A stretch of 15,858 bases of DNA from JBCDBY01 sp039182715. GTDB taxonomy: Bacteria > Planctomycetota > PLA2. Numbering within the stretch: the stretch's first letter is position 1; the number at the start of each line of letters is the position of its first letter. Shown here piece by piece: positions 1-6,395 of the stretch. The notes beneath the pieces are model-generated. The model searched no databases, had not been told where the DNA came from, and was given only the letters and a program-made list of their open reading frames with translations. The position numbers and the translations under genes are program-made. Where the stretch lies: positions 1 through 15,858 of the forward strand of contig JBCDBY010000080.1 of NCBI GenBank assembly GCA_039182715.1. The letters are read 5' to 3'.

Positions 1-1
1 C

Positions 2-271
2 GGCAACCTCGGCATCGGCTTGGGCGCCAAGGAATACCGTCTTCTCATGATCTTCAACACCGAGTCGGCCATGCAGAAGTTCCTCATGGGCCAGTGGTCG
101 TTCGGCGGCTCCGCCGAGGCGAGCGCGACCGATGAGGGCTCGGGCGGCAGCGCGGCTGCGGCCGGCAAGGTCATGAAGGAGGTCGAGACCTTCCAGCTGA
201 CCGATGCGGGCGCCGTCATCGCGGCCACCGTCACCGGCGGCAAGTTCTACAAGGACAAGGAACTCAACTAG
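2..271 (+). CDS. SYLF-domain (Ysc84-like) lipid-binding protein, C-terminal part
   Basis: The frame is open from the left edge, so the start lies outside the window; about 89 C-terminal residues are present. The pattern GLGAKEYRLLMIFNTESAM..FLMGQWSFGGSAEA, then a Ser/Gly/Ala-rich loop, then ETFQLTDAGAVIAATVTGGKFYKDKELN, fits the end of the SYLF (DUF500/Ysc84) domain: an FN..A...F step, a G-rich strand, and a closing GxKF/YxxDxxLN. Family members bind lipids; bacterial ones are usually small and secreted or periplasmic. The visible part has no catalytic motif and no membrane segment. It is followed at once by a strong terminator, so it ends its own transcription unit. An internal TTG at 20 is not a credible start because homology-like sequence continues upstream of it. 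The assignment is from pattern recognition, without an alignment. Confidence 0.8.
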   Translation, partial: GNLGIGLGAKEYRLLMIFNTESAMQKFLMGQWSFGGSAEASATDEGSGGSAAAAGKVMKEVETFQLTDAGAVIAATVTGGKFYKDKELN

Positions 272-293
272 TTCCCATCCCACTTCGATGCAC

Positions 294-337
294 GGAGGGG
301 CGCAGGAACCACGGTTCCCGCGCCCCTCCTTTCTTTT
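294..337 (+). terminator. Rho-independent terminator after the SYLF gene
   Basis: A perfect 10-bp stem, GGAGGGGCGC (294-303) with GCGCCCCTCC (320-329), has an inner GGAACC/GGTTCC helix and is followed directly by TTTCTTTT (330-337). It begins 22 bases after the SYLF stop codon. This is the clearest intrinsic terminator in the window. Confidence 0.93.
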
Positions 338-394
338 GTGCATCCCGTCCCGCGCACGCCACCGTCTCAGGGTTGGAAGGAATCCTTCGATTTC

Positions 395-1276
395 ATGCGG
401 ACTATTTCCCTCTTCTCTCTTGTGTTGGCGTTCTGGGCGGGCCCCGCGCTCGCTCAGGGCGCTCTTGGTCGCCCGGTCGGCAAGGCCGGTCAGGCCCTTC
501 GGGACGCGCTCACCAGGAACCTGAACGCGGGCCCCGGCGCCATCCAGAAGGACTTCTTCGGCAACCTCGAGGAGCAGCTCGTCAAACAGCTCGGCTCGAA
601 GAAGGGCGCCAAGTACTTCGCCAACCTGCAGAAGCAGACGATCAGCACGAACGACGTGCAGAAGCTCATGAACGGCCAGGCGACCCGCAGCCAGATGGCC
701 GATTGGTTCAGCGCCAGCCGTCCCAGCCTCTCCAAGCTCGAGCAGGCGGTCGACGACACGGTCGCGCAGAAGAACCGTGACGGATTCTTCGGCATCCTCA
801 TCATCGTCATGGTGCAGGACTTCGGGATGGACCCGACGGCCGACTTCTGCGCGCAGGTCGGCGGCGCCAAGGAGGAGCTCGACGAGAAGATGCTCAAGAA
901 GCTCGTCACGGGCAACGTCTCCACCAGCACCATCGAGAAGGCCTTCGGCCTCGAGTCGAAGCAGGACTGCAAGTTCATGCAGGAGATCCTGAACGCGGTG
1001 CAGAGCAGCCCGTTCGTGCAGCACCCGATGATGACCTCGCTCGGCATGGGCGGCGGCAAGTTCGTCAAGAGCGCGTTCCCCACCCTCGAGCCGGGCATGC
1101 CCGGCGCCGGCATGGACGAGGAGAAGGGTGCGGGCGGCATGCCGTGCGACTTCGATCTCCCGCCCTGCCCCTTCATGCCCGAGTCGTTCAGCGAGACGAT
1201 GAAGAGCTGCAAGGTGGAGGCGGAGAAGGCGGAGGCCCAGCGCCGCAAGCAGGAGTCCGATCGAGAATCCAAGTAA
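395..1276 (+). CDS. Secreted protein of unknown function
   Basis: A 293-residue protein whose family I do not recognise. The start at 395 gives a clear signal peptide, MRTISLFSLVLAFWAGPALA, with cleavage likely after residue 20 (ALA-QG). A purine-rich GGAAGG sits about 14 bases upstream. A GTG at 338 would also be in frame, but it falls against the terminator U-tract and would bury the signal peptide. The mature part is mostly helical and charged. It has one short hydrophobic stretch (FFGILIIVMV, 131-140) and five cysteines, at 152, 192, 251, 258 and 272. The C-terminal third is Met/Gly/Pro-rich (about 210-262) and ends in a Lys/Glu-rich helix. The cysteines suggest disulfides in an exported protein, which is inference. 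The gene stands alone between two hairpins. Confidence 0.82.
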   Translation: MRTISLFSLVLAFWAGPALAQGALGRPVGKAGQALRDALTRNLNAGPGAIQKDFFGNLEEQLVKQLGSKKGAKYFANLQKQTISTNDVQKLMNGQATRSQMADWFSASRPSLSKLEQAVDDTVAQKNRDGFFGILIIVMVQDFGMDPTADFCAQVGGAKEELDEKMLKKLVTGNVSTSTIEKAFGLESKQDCKFMQEILNAVQSSPFVQHPMMTSLGMGGGKFVKSAFPTLEPGMPGAGMDEEKGAGGMPCDFDLPPCPFMPESFSETMKSCKVEAEKAEAQRRKQESDRESK

Positions 1277-1316
1277 CAGCCCACGGAACCCCGAACCGGT
1301 TCCGTACTTCGATTGG

Positions 1317-1343
1317 CGCCGGGCCCCGTGGTGGGGCCCGGCG
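1317..1343 (+). terminator. GC-rich hairpin between the secreted-protein gene and metG
   Basis: A perfect 11-bp stem, CGCCGGGCCCC (1317-1327) with GGGGCCCGGCG (1333-1343), has a 5-base loop. It lies about 40 bases after the stop at 1276. The following bases, TTATCATTT, are only moderately T-rich, so termination is likely but less sure than at 294-337. Confidence 0.65.
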
Positions 1344-1344
1344 T

Positions 1345-1350
1345 TATCAT
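1345..1350 (+). promoter_or_regulatory. Candidate -10 element (TATCAT) for metG
   Basis: TATCAT ends 9 bases before the GTG start of metG, with no Shine-Dalgarno sequence between. It fits a leaderless transcript starting at or near the GTG. No convincing -35 box is visible, because the upstream sequence is the hairpin at 1317-1343. Confidence 0.35.
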
Positions 1351-1359
1351 TTCCCGACC

Positions 1360-3147
1360 GTGTCCGACATCCGCCCGCTTCTCGTCACGTCCGCGCTGCC
1401 CTACGCGAACGGTCCGCCGCACTTCGGCCACCTCTCCGGCGCCTACCTGCCGGCCGACGTCTTCGTGCGCTACCACCGCATGATCGGCAGCGACGTGGCG
1501 TACGTCTGCGGCACCGACGAGCACGGCGTGGCGATCACGCTCAGCGCCGAGCAGGCGGGCGTGCCGTACCAGGAGTACGTCGACGGCTGGCACGCCGTCT
1601 GGCTGCGCGCCTGCGAGAAGCTCGGCATCGAGTTCGACAACTTCTCGCAGACCTCGCGCCGCGAGCCGCACTTCGCGCTCTCGACCGAGTTCTTCCTGCG
1701 CTGCCTGAAGAACGGCCACGTCGTGCGCCGCGACATCGAGCAGCTCTACTCGCCCAAGACCGACCGCTTCCTCGCCGATCGCTACGTGGTCGGCACCTGC
1801 TACGTCTGCGGCTACGAGGAGGCACGCGGCGACGAGTGCCCCAACTGCGGTTCGTGGCTCGAGGCGCCCAAGCTCCAGAACCCGCGCAGCAAGCTCGATC
1901 CCGACGACGCGCTGGAGCTGCGCGCCTCGTGGCAGTACGAGTTCGAGCTCGGCCCCTTCGCCGACGATCCGCACGTCAAGCCGTGGCTGGAGCAGTTCCG
2001 CGGCGGGCTCAAGCCCAACGTCGTCGGCTTCGTCTTCGACAAGATGATCGAGGGCGAAGGGCTCGAGGCGCGCCCGATCACGCGCGACCTGCCGTGGGGC
2101 ATTCCGCTGCCGAAGACCGACCTCGACGGCAACGACCTCGGCGACGTCGAGGGCAAGGTGCTCTACGTCTGGTTCGACGCGCCGATCGGCTACATCAGCT
2201 CGACCATCGAATGGGCGGAGCGTGAGGGCAAGGACTGGCGCCGCTACTGGATCGTGCGCGACGGCGAGCCCGAGCCGCGACTGGTGCACTTCATCGGCAA
2301 GGACAACATCACCTTCCACTGCATCCTGTTCCCCGCGATGCTCGCGTGGCAGGGGCTCGACAATCCGCCGGCGGAGTTCCTCGGCCCGAAGCCGGGCGAG
2401 CGCTACGCGCTTCCCGAGAACGTGCCCGCCAACGAGTTCTACAACCTCGAGCACAAGAAGTTCTCGAAGAGCAGCGGCTGGTACATCGACGTCGAGCGCC
2501 ACCTCGAGAAGTACGGCGCCGACCGCACGCGCTTCTACCTCATCTCGTCCATGCCCGAGACGGCGGACACCAACTTCATCTGGCACGACTTCAAGGCGCG
2601 CACCGACCTGCTCGCCAACGTCTTCGGCAACTTCGCCACGCGCATCCTCAAGTTCGTCGACAAGCACTTCGAGGGCAAGGTGCCCCCGCGGGTCGGCATG
2701 GACGCCGAGTGGGCCGAGGTGCAGGCCGCCATCGAAAAGCAGGTGGGGGAGGTCGCCGAACACATCGAGGCGTACCGCTTCCGCAAGGCGCTCGACGCGT
2801 TCCTCGGCCTCGCCGAGCACGGCAACCTCTACCTCGACAAGACCGCGCCCTGGAAGCTGCGCAAGACCGACATGGAGGCGTGCGGCACCGCGCTGCACAT
2901 CGCGCTGCAGTACCTGCCGGCGCTCTCCGTGCTGGCGGAGCCGTTCATTCCGGGCGTCGCCGCCAAGCTGCGCGGCATGCTCAACCTCGAGGCGCGCGCG
3001 CCGGGGTCGATTCTGCCGACCGAACTGCTCGCCACGGGCCACGCGCTCGGCGAACCGGGCGTGCTGTGCGAGAAGGTGGACCCGGACGAGATCGAGCTGG
3101 AGCTCGCCGAACTCAATCGGCGATCGTCAGAAGACGCAGCATCCTGA
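1360..3147 (+). CDS. metG: Methionyl-tRNA synthetase
   Basis: A class I aminoacyl-tRNA synthetase that charges tRNA(Met) in the cytoplasm; 595 residues. The HIGH signature is HFGH (about 21-24) after SALPYANGPP. KMSKS appears as KFSKS (about 366-370). The insertion in the catalytic fold carries a four-cysteine zinc site, CYVCG...CPNCG (C147, C150, C160, C163). CGTDEHG and the C-terminal helical anticodon-binding domain are also present. The protein ends after that domain, so it is the form without the extra C-terminal tRNA-binding (EMAP/Arc1p-like) domain. I chose GTG 1360 because VSDIRPLLVTSALPYANG is a normal MetG N-terminus; the frame stays open back to 1144, but that part is the 3' end of the previous gene read in another frame. 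The last 35 bp overlap the 3' end of the convergent gene. Confidence 0.96.
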   Translation: MSDIRPLLVTSALPYANGPPHFGHLSGAYLPADVFVRYHRMIGSDVAYVCGTDEHGVAITLSAEQAGVPYQEYVDGWHAVWLRACEKLGIEFDNFSQTSRREPHFALSTEFFLRCLKNGHVVRRDIEQLYSPKTDRFLADRYVVGTCYVCGYEEARGDECPNCGSWLEAPKLQNPRSKLDPDDALELRASWQYEFELGPFADDPHVKPWLEQFRGGLKPNVVGFVFDKMIEGEGLEARPITRDLPWGIPLPKTDLDGNDLGDVEGKVLYVWFDAPIGYISSTIEWAEREGKDWRRYWIVRDGEPEPRLVHFIGKDNITFHCILFPAMLAWQGLDNPPAEFLGPKPGERYALPENVPANEFYNLEHKKFSKSSGWYIDVERHLEKYGADRTRFYLISSMPETADTNFIWHDFKARTDLLANVFGNFATRILKFVDKHFEGKVPPRVGMDAEWAEVQAAIEKQVGEVAEHIEAYRFRKALDAFLGLAEHGNLYLDKTAPWKLRKTDMEACGTALHIALQYLPALSVLAEPFIPGVAAKLRGMLNLEARAPGSILPTELLATGHALGEPGVLCEKVDPDEIELELAELNRRSSEDAAS

Positions 3148-4249
3148 CCGCGGCGGCGGGCTGCACCTGCAGGCTTTCACCCGTCCCCAGGCTGGCGAGC
3201 GGCAGGCGCAGTTCGAACGTCTGCCCCGCGCGCAGCGGGAAGGTGCGCGCCGCCCCGTTGCCGTAGCGCACGATCAGCTCGGTCGATTCGGCGGCCAGCG
3301 CGCGCACGTAGAGCAGCGTGTTCGGGGCGCCGGTCACCGACTCGGTCACCTTGCCGTCGGCGTCGAACGGCAGCGTGCGACGCGTCGCCTGCCGGCCGAG
3401 CAGCTCGTCGTACCAGTCGAGCTCCAGCCGCTCGGGCGGCGCGGGCATGCTCTCGGGCGCTTCGGCGCAGACCGCCGGCAGCGATTCGCCGACCGGAATC
3501 CGCCAGCGGCTGCCGTCGGCTACGTGCAGCTCGACGCGGCCCCACAGGCAGATCGCGTCAGCGTCCTGCTTGCGCAGCAGCGTGGCGCCGTCGTGCTGGG
3601 TAAGCAGCAGATCGGTGCCGTCGACCGCGAGGTGAATCGGCTGGCCGCCCGCGTAGGTGGCCGCCGCGCCGGAGAGCAGGCGCAGCGCCACGCGGCCGTC
3701 CTTGCGCTGGCGCAGCTGCACCTCGGCGAGCGGGCTCAGGAAGACGTGGCCCCGGCCCGGCATGTCGAGGCACGCGCCGCCCTCGGCGAGGTTGCGAATT
3801 TCGCTGTCCGCCACGAGCGGGTCGCCGGCCCGCAGCCGGTGGCTCTGCTCGGCCCCGATCGCGGCGACGACCACCTCGCCGGAGCGCACCGCGAAGCGAT
3901 CGGACGTTACCGCGGGGTACACCGAGCCATCGGCGCCCAGCTCTTCGGGGAGCAGCATGCCGAAGGCGGTCGCCGGCTCGAAGTGGCGCGCGGGCACGTC
4001 GGTGGTGCGGTCCATCCAGAAGATGCCGACCGCGACCAGCGCCAGCGCCGCCGCGACCGCGGCGAAGCGGCGAGCCATCGGCAGCACGTGCGACGTCGGC
4101 GCGGGCGTGCGCAAGGATGCCTGGCTCTCCTCGATCGACGCGGCGCGCAGCACCTCGATCGCCTCGCGGTAGAGGCGCACCTCGTCCGGCGACGCCGGAA
4201 CGTGTTCCGGGCCTTCGCCGAGCAGGGAGTCGATCAGGTGGTCATTCAC
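3113..4249 (-). CDS. Membrane-anchored FecR/anti-sigma-like regulator
   Basis: A 378-residue protein starting at GTG 4249, which overlaps the sigma factor stop codon (GTGA), a sign of translational coupling; no Shine-Dalgarno is visible. An acidic cytoplasmic N-terminus of about 60 residues is followed by one transmembrane helix (about 61-78, RFAAVAAALALVAVGIFW). A long beta-rich extracytoplasmic part follows. Its middle section (about 110-220: VRSGEVVVAAIG, LRAGDPLVADSEIRNLAEGGACLDMPG, ...RLLSGAAATYAGG) reads like a FecR-type domain. The HxxxCxxC zinc anti-sigma motif is absent. From the gene pair and topology I infer that it holds or modulates the neighbouring ECF sigma factor. The C-terminal 120 residues look like another beta domain of unknown role. 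The 3' end overlaps metG. Confidence 0.78.
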   Translation of the reverse strand: MNDHLIDSLLGEGPEHVPASPDEVRLYREAIEVLRAASIEESQASLRTPAPTSHVLPMARRFAAVAAALALVAVGIFWMDRTTDVPARHFEPATAFGMLLPEELGADGSVYPAVTSDRFAVRSGEVVVAAIGAEQSHRLRAGDPLVADSEIRNLAEGGACLDMPGRGHVFLSPLAEVQLRQRKDGRVALRLLSGAAATYAGGQPIHLAVDGTDLLLTQHDGATLLRKQDADAICLWGRVELHVADGSRWRIPVGESLPAVCAEAPESMPAPPERLELDWYDELLGRQATRRTLPFDADGKVTESVTGAPNTLLYVRALAAESTELIVRYGNGAARTFPLRAGQTFELRLPLASLGTGESLQVQPAAAVRMLRLLTIAD

Positions 4250-4779
4250 TGGAGGTGCTTCAGTCGCAGGGCGACGGCTTCGAGGGATTCGCGGACCCAG
4301 AAGGCGACGGTGCCGAGCGGAACGCCGAGGATCTCGGCCGTCTCGCGGTAGGTCAGGCCGTCGACGATCTTCATCTCGATCGCGATGCGGCGCTGCTCCG
4401 GCAGCTGAGCCAGTTCCCGGCGGACCGCCACGATCAGGTCCTTGCGCTCCGCGACGACCTGCGGGTCCGCATCGGCGCCCCCTTGCGGGAAGGCATCGAG
4501 ATCGGGCCCGTCCACGGGCGCATTCGGGGCGACCGCGGAGAGCGGGTCGCGGACGCGGCGACGCAGGTAATCGATACAGGCATTGCGGGCAATCGTGTAG
4601 ATCCAGGCCGTGAACGACCGGTCGGCATCAAACCGCTCCCGGTTGCGATAGGCCTTCGTGTAGACCTCCTGGGTGATGTCCTGGGCGGCCGTCCGGTCGC
4701 GGACGCGCGAGGCGATGTAGCGCACCAGACCGTCCCTGTGTTGCAGGTAGTAGGTCTCGAATGCGTCGTCCGCCAGCAC
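4246..4779 (-). CDS. ECF-type RNA polymerase sigma factor (sigma-70 family)
   Basis: A 177-residue protein with the two-domain ECF layout. Region 2 covers about 6-75: FETYYLQHRDGLVRYIASRV, then DITQEVYTKAYRNRERFD, then FTAWIYTIARNACIDYLRRR. An acidic linker of about 35 residues precedes region 4 (about 124-175), with LPEQRRIAIEMKIVDGLTYRETAEILGVPLGTV as the -35-binding helix-turn-helix. It would direct RNA polymerase to a small extracytoplasmic-stress regulon. The start is GTG at 4779, with no good Shine-Dalgarno. The next gene starts inside its stop codon and is a one-TM, FecR/anti-sigma-like protein, so the pair is probably a signalling unit. The recognition helix end (AFWVRESLEAVALRL) departs from the common KSRLHRAR form. 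A terminator-like hairpin lies just upstream on the same strand. Confidence 0.95.
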   Translation of the reverse strand: MLADDAFETYYLQHRDGLVRYIASRVRDRTAAQDITQEVYTKAYRNRERFDADRSFTAWIYTIARNACIDYLRRRVRDPLSAVAPNAPVDGPDLDAFPQGGADADPQVVAERKDLIVAVRRELAQLPEQRRIAIEMKIVDGLTYRETAEILGVPLGTVAFWVRESLEAVALRLKHLQ

Positions 4780-4800
4780 GGGAGATTCCGGGACTCTGCC

Positions 4801-4836
4801 AAAAAGCCGCCCACGGCATGTAATACGCCGGTGGGC
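4801..4836 (-). terminator. Terminator-like hairpin just upstream of the ECF sigma gene
   Basis: Read on the minus strand, a stem of GCCCAC plus GGC (one bulged base) closes a 9-base loop (GTATTACAT) and pairs with GCC plus GTGGGC. GGC and then TTTTT (4805-4801) follow. It ends 21 bases before the sigma start at 4779. It could stop transcripts made from the structured region to its right, or act as an attenuator in the sigma-operon leader. The tract is only five T. Confidence 0.5.
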
Positions 4837-4871
4837 CGGGGATTTTCGGCGTCGGAGTGGGGTCCCAAGAC

Positions 4872-5099
4872 CCTACTCGCTCGTGGCCACGCGGGGCAAC
4901 GAGCTGAGGCTACGGCTGCCCCGCAACTTTGCGCGAAATCGGGCGCAGTTGCGGTTCCTCCGACTCCTTCTGGGCGAGGACGGGTCGTCGAGATCAAGGA
5001 AGCCCGAGGAAGCTGTGGCTGGAGGTCACCTCGACGAGGGGTGACGCGGATATCGGCGATCCGGCCCGGCCAGAAGCCGCGTGGCCACGAGCGAGTAGG
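4872..5099. repeat. 228-bp element bounded by a perfect 23-bp inverted repeat
   Basis: The arm at 4872-4894 (begins CCTACTCGCTCGTGG) is the exact reverse complement of 5077-5099. Between them are smaller helices: GCGGGGCA (4891-4898) with TGCCCCGC (4917-4924), and CCGCAACT (4921-4928) with AGTTGCGG (4947-4954). These cannot all form together with the outer helix, so alternative folds are possible. I see no protein with recognisable features on either strand. It could be a small non-autonomous mobile element (MITE-like), a dispersed intergenic repeat, or a structured RNA. I see no clear target-site duplication. Confidence 0.75.
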
Positions 5100-5105
5100 T
5101 TCAAG

Positions 5106-5192
5106 GTCTCGCAGGGGGGGCGGACGGCGAGGCGTCCGTGCGCAACGTGCGCCACGCGCGCCGGCCACCGACGGAGCCCCCCGATGCGAGAC
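5106..5192. other. Compound stem-loop in the divergent intergenic region
   Basis: GTCTCGCA (5106-5113) pairs with TGCGAGAC (5185-5192). GGGGGGC (5115-5121) pairs with GCCCCCC (5176-5182). Inside is a small hairpin, CGGACG (5121-5126) with CGTCCG (5133-5138). No T-tract follows on either strand, so it is not a classic terminator. With the inverted repeat to its left it accounts for most of the gene-free stretch 4780-5261, which also has to carry the promoters of the two divergent genes. I see no convincing promoter hexamers there. Confidence 0.5.
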
Positions 5193-5261
5193 AGCCCGAA
5201 ACCCTAGCACGGCATCCCCGGAGATAAACCGGTGACGCGGCGCCGCCACCATGTGGGATGC

Positions 5262-6248
5262 ATGCGCTTGGCAACTCTGCTTCTCCTCCTGGCGTCCGCG
5301 GCCCCGGCCCAGGACGTCCTCGTGCCCCGCGGCGACACCCTGGCCACCTTCCAGGTCGTCCTGCAATCCGCCAACATCAACCGCTCCAGCCCCGAGGGGC
5401 TGGCCCGCACATGGGCGGAAATGCACGTGGAGGAGCAGGAAATCGCCGCGCGCTTCCAGACGCTCTTCGAGCAGGCGCACATCGACATCCTTCGGCGCTT
5501 CTACAGCGAGCCGCTCGTCGCCCTGCAGGCCAAGCTCTACAAGGAGGAGGTCCGCACGGTGAACGACCTGCGCTGCCAGGTGCTCGAGACCAAGCCGGGC
5601 CCGCACGAGCGCACCTTCGTCTACGTCCGGCGCAGCTGGATCGACGGCATCGGCCGTCCGCGCGAGGACCGCGCGCAGCTGCTCATCCGGCAGGAGAAGG
5701 ACTCCTCCTGGCGGCTGGTCGAGGTGCGCTACGAGACGCAGCCGGGCGTCTGGGAGCGGCGTGACCGCTCGATTCCGCCGGTGACCGTGAAGGTGCCGGT
5801 GCCGAAGCCGGCCGACATGCCGAAAGACGGCGAGACGGTCGCGGCGCGGTTCACGCGCATGAAGACCGAGTTCTATCTACTCCGCTTCCGCCGCAACAAT
5901 GCGCAGCACGAGCTGTTCCGCCACTTCTTCACGCTGACCGAGGCGCTCCTGGGCACCGAGGTCGCGAACGAGGCGCGCGCGAACCAGCCGCCCGCGAAGC
6001 CCCGCAACAATTTCTTCTTCGTGCAGCAGGACCCGCAGCCCCAGGAAGACGGCTCGACCATGCTGCGGATTTCCGCGGTGGAGAAGGCGGAGGGCCAGGA
6101 CGGGGGTATGGTCGCCGGCGAGGCGGAGTTCATCTGGCGCAAGGACACCGGCGGCATGTGGCGCGTCATGAACGAGGCGCTGCGCCGCGAGCCCGAGCAG
6201 CCGGCCGAGCCGGTCAAGAAGAAGCTCGGCCTGTTCCTGATGGGCTAG
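5262..6248 (+). CDS. Secreted protein of unknown function with an apparent internal duplication
   Basis: 328 residues from ATG 5262, which gives a compact signal peptide, MRLATLLLLLASAAPAQ. An in-frame GTG at 5232, preceded by GGAG eight bases upstream, is a real alternative and would add ten residues with an Arg-rich n-region. The mature protein seems to contain two copies of one alpha+beta unit. Copy 1 is about 28-160: helices, then strands ending SSWRLVEVRYETQPG. Copy 2 is about 190-310: helices TRMKTEFYLLRFRRNNAQHELFRHFF, then strands ending GMWRVMNEALRREP. The helices-then-sheet order with a terminal WR-V strand recalls NTF2/SnoaL-like folds, but I see no conserved signature to name one. 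A Pro-rich linker (about 171-187) joins the halves. It stands alone between two structured regions. Confidence 0.8.
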   Translation: MRLATLLLLLASAAPAQDVLVPRGDTLATFQVVLQSANINRSSPEGLARTWAEMHVEEQEIAARFQTLFEQAHIDILRRFYSEPLVALQAKLYKEEVRTVNDLRCQVLETKPGPHERTFVYVRRSWIDGIGRPREDRAQLLIRQEKDSSWRLVEVRYETQPGVWERRDRSIPPVTVKVPVPKPADMPKDGETVAARFTRMKTEFYLLRFRRNNAQHELFRHFFTLTEALLGTEVANEARANQPPAKPRNNFFFVQQDPQPQEDGSTMLRISAVEKAEGQDGGMVAGEAEFIWRKDTGGMWRVMNEALRREPEQPAEPVKKKLGLFLMG

Positions 6249-6286
6249 CGCCCGTCCGCCCACGGGGCGGGCCTCCGTGTGGACTC

Positions 6287-6335
6287 CCGGGGGACTCCAT
6301 CGGGGGCCGCCGGCGGCCTCCCACAAAGTCCCCGG
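6287..6335. other. Hairpin between the secreted-protein gene and the phosphate transporter
   Basis: CCGGGGGACT (6287-6296) pairs with AGTCCCCGG (6327-6335), with one bulged G, around a core containing the palindrome GGCCGCCGGCGGCC. There is no T-tract after it. It sits 38 bases after a stop codon and just before a promoter candidate, so it may help stop or insulate transcription. Confidence 0.4.
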
Positions 6336-6344
6336 TCCCGCCCC

Positions 6345-6373
6345 TTGCGACGCGCCCCGCGCCCGACTATCGT
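6345..6373 (+). promoter_or_regulatory. Candidate sigma-70 promoter for the phosphate transporter operon
   Basis: TTGCGA (6345-6350) and TATCGT (6368-6373) are separated by exactly 17 bases and placed just before the start at 6396. The expected transcript would have a leader of about 16 bases. It is the only hexamer pair with ideal spacing that I noticed. It remains a sequence match only. Confidence 0.45.
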
Positions 6374-6395
6374 CTCGGCTCTTTACCGGTCCTTG

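Noticed and set aside
1144..1359. Upstream in-frame extension of metG
   Set aside because: It overlaps the previous gene's coding end and a hairpin. The MetG family N-terminus begins right after GTG 1360.
490..3042. Very long open frame on the minus strand (850 codons) opposite the secreted-protein gene and metG
   Set aside because: Its composition is Arg/Val/Glu-biased with no domain signature, and it lies antisense to metG with its motifs intact. In GC-rich DNA such frames are open by codon bias.
2222..4351. Long plus-strand open frame across the end of metG and the sigma-regulator gene
   Set aside because: It is Ser/Arg/Ala-rich low-complexity sequence, out of frame with metG and antisense to the regulator gene. 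No recognisable domain.
4780..5231. RNase P RNA, tmRNA, SRP RNA or 6S RNA in the structured intergenic region
   Set aside because: I looked for their core conserved strings (for example the RNase P GAGGAAAGTCC block and the SRP GGAAGNNGCAGCC loop) and did not find them. 6S cannot be excluded by eye but is not supported.
4117..5235. Plus-strand open frame through the ECF sigma gene and the structured intergenic region
   Set aside because: It is antisense to a clear sigma factor and runs through inverted repeats. The apparent protein has no signature or plausible start.
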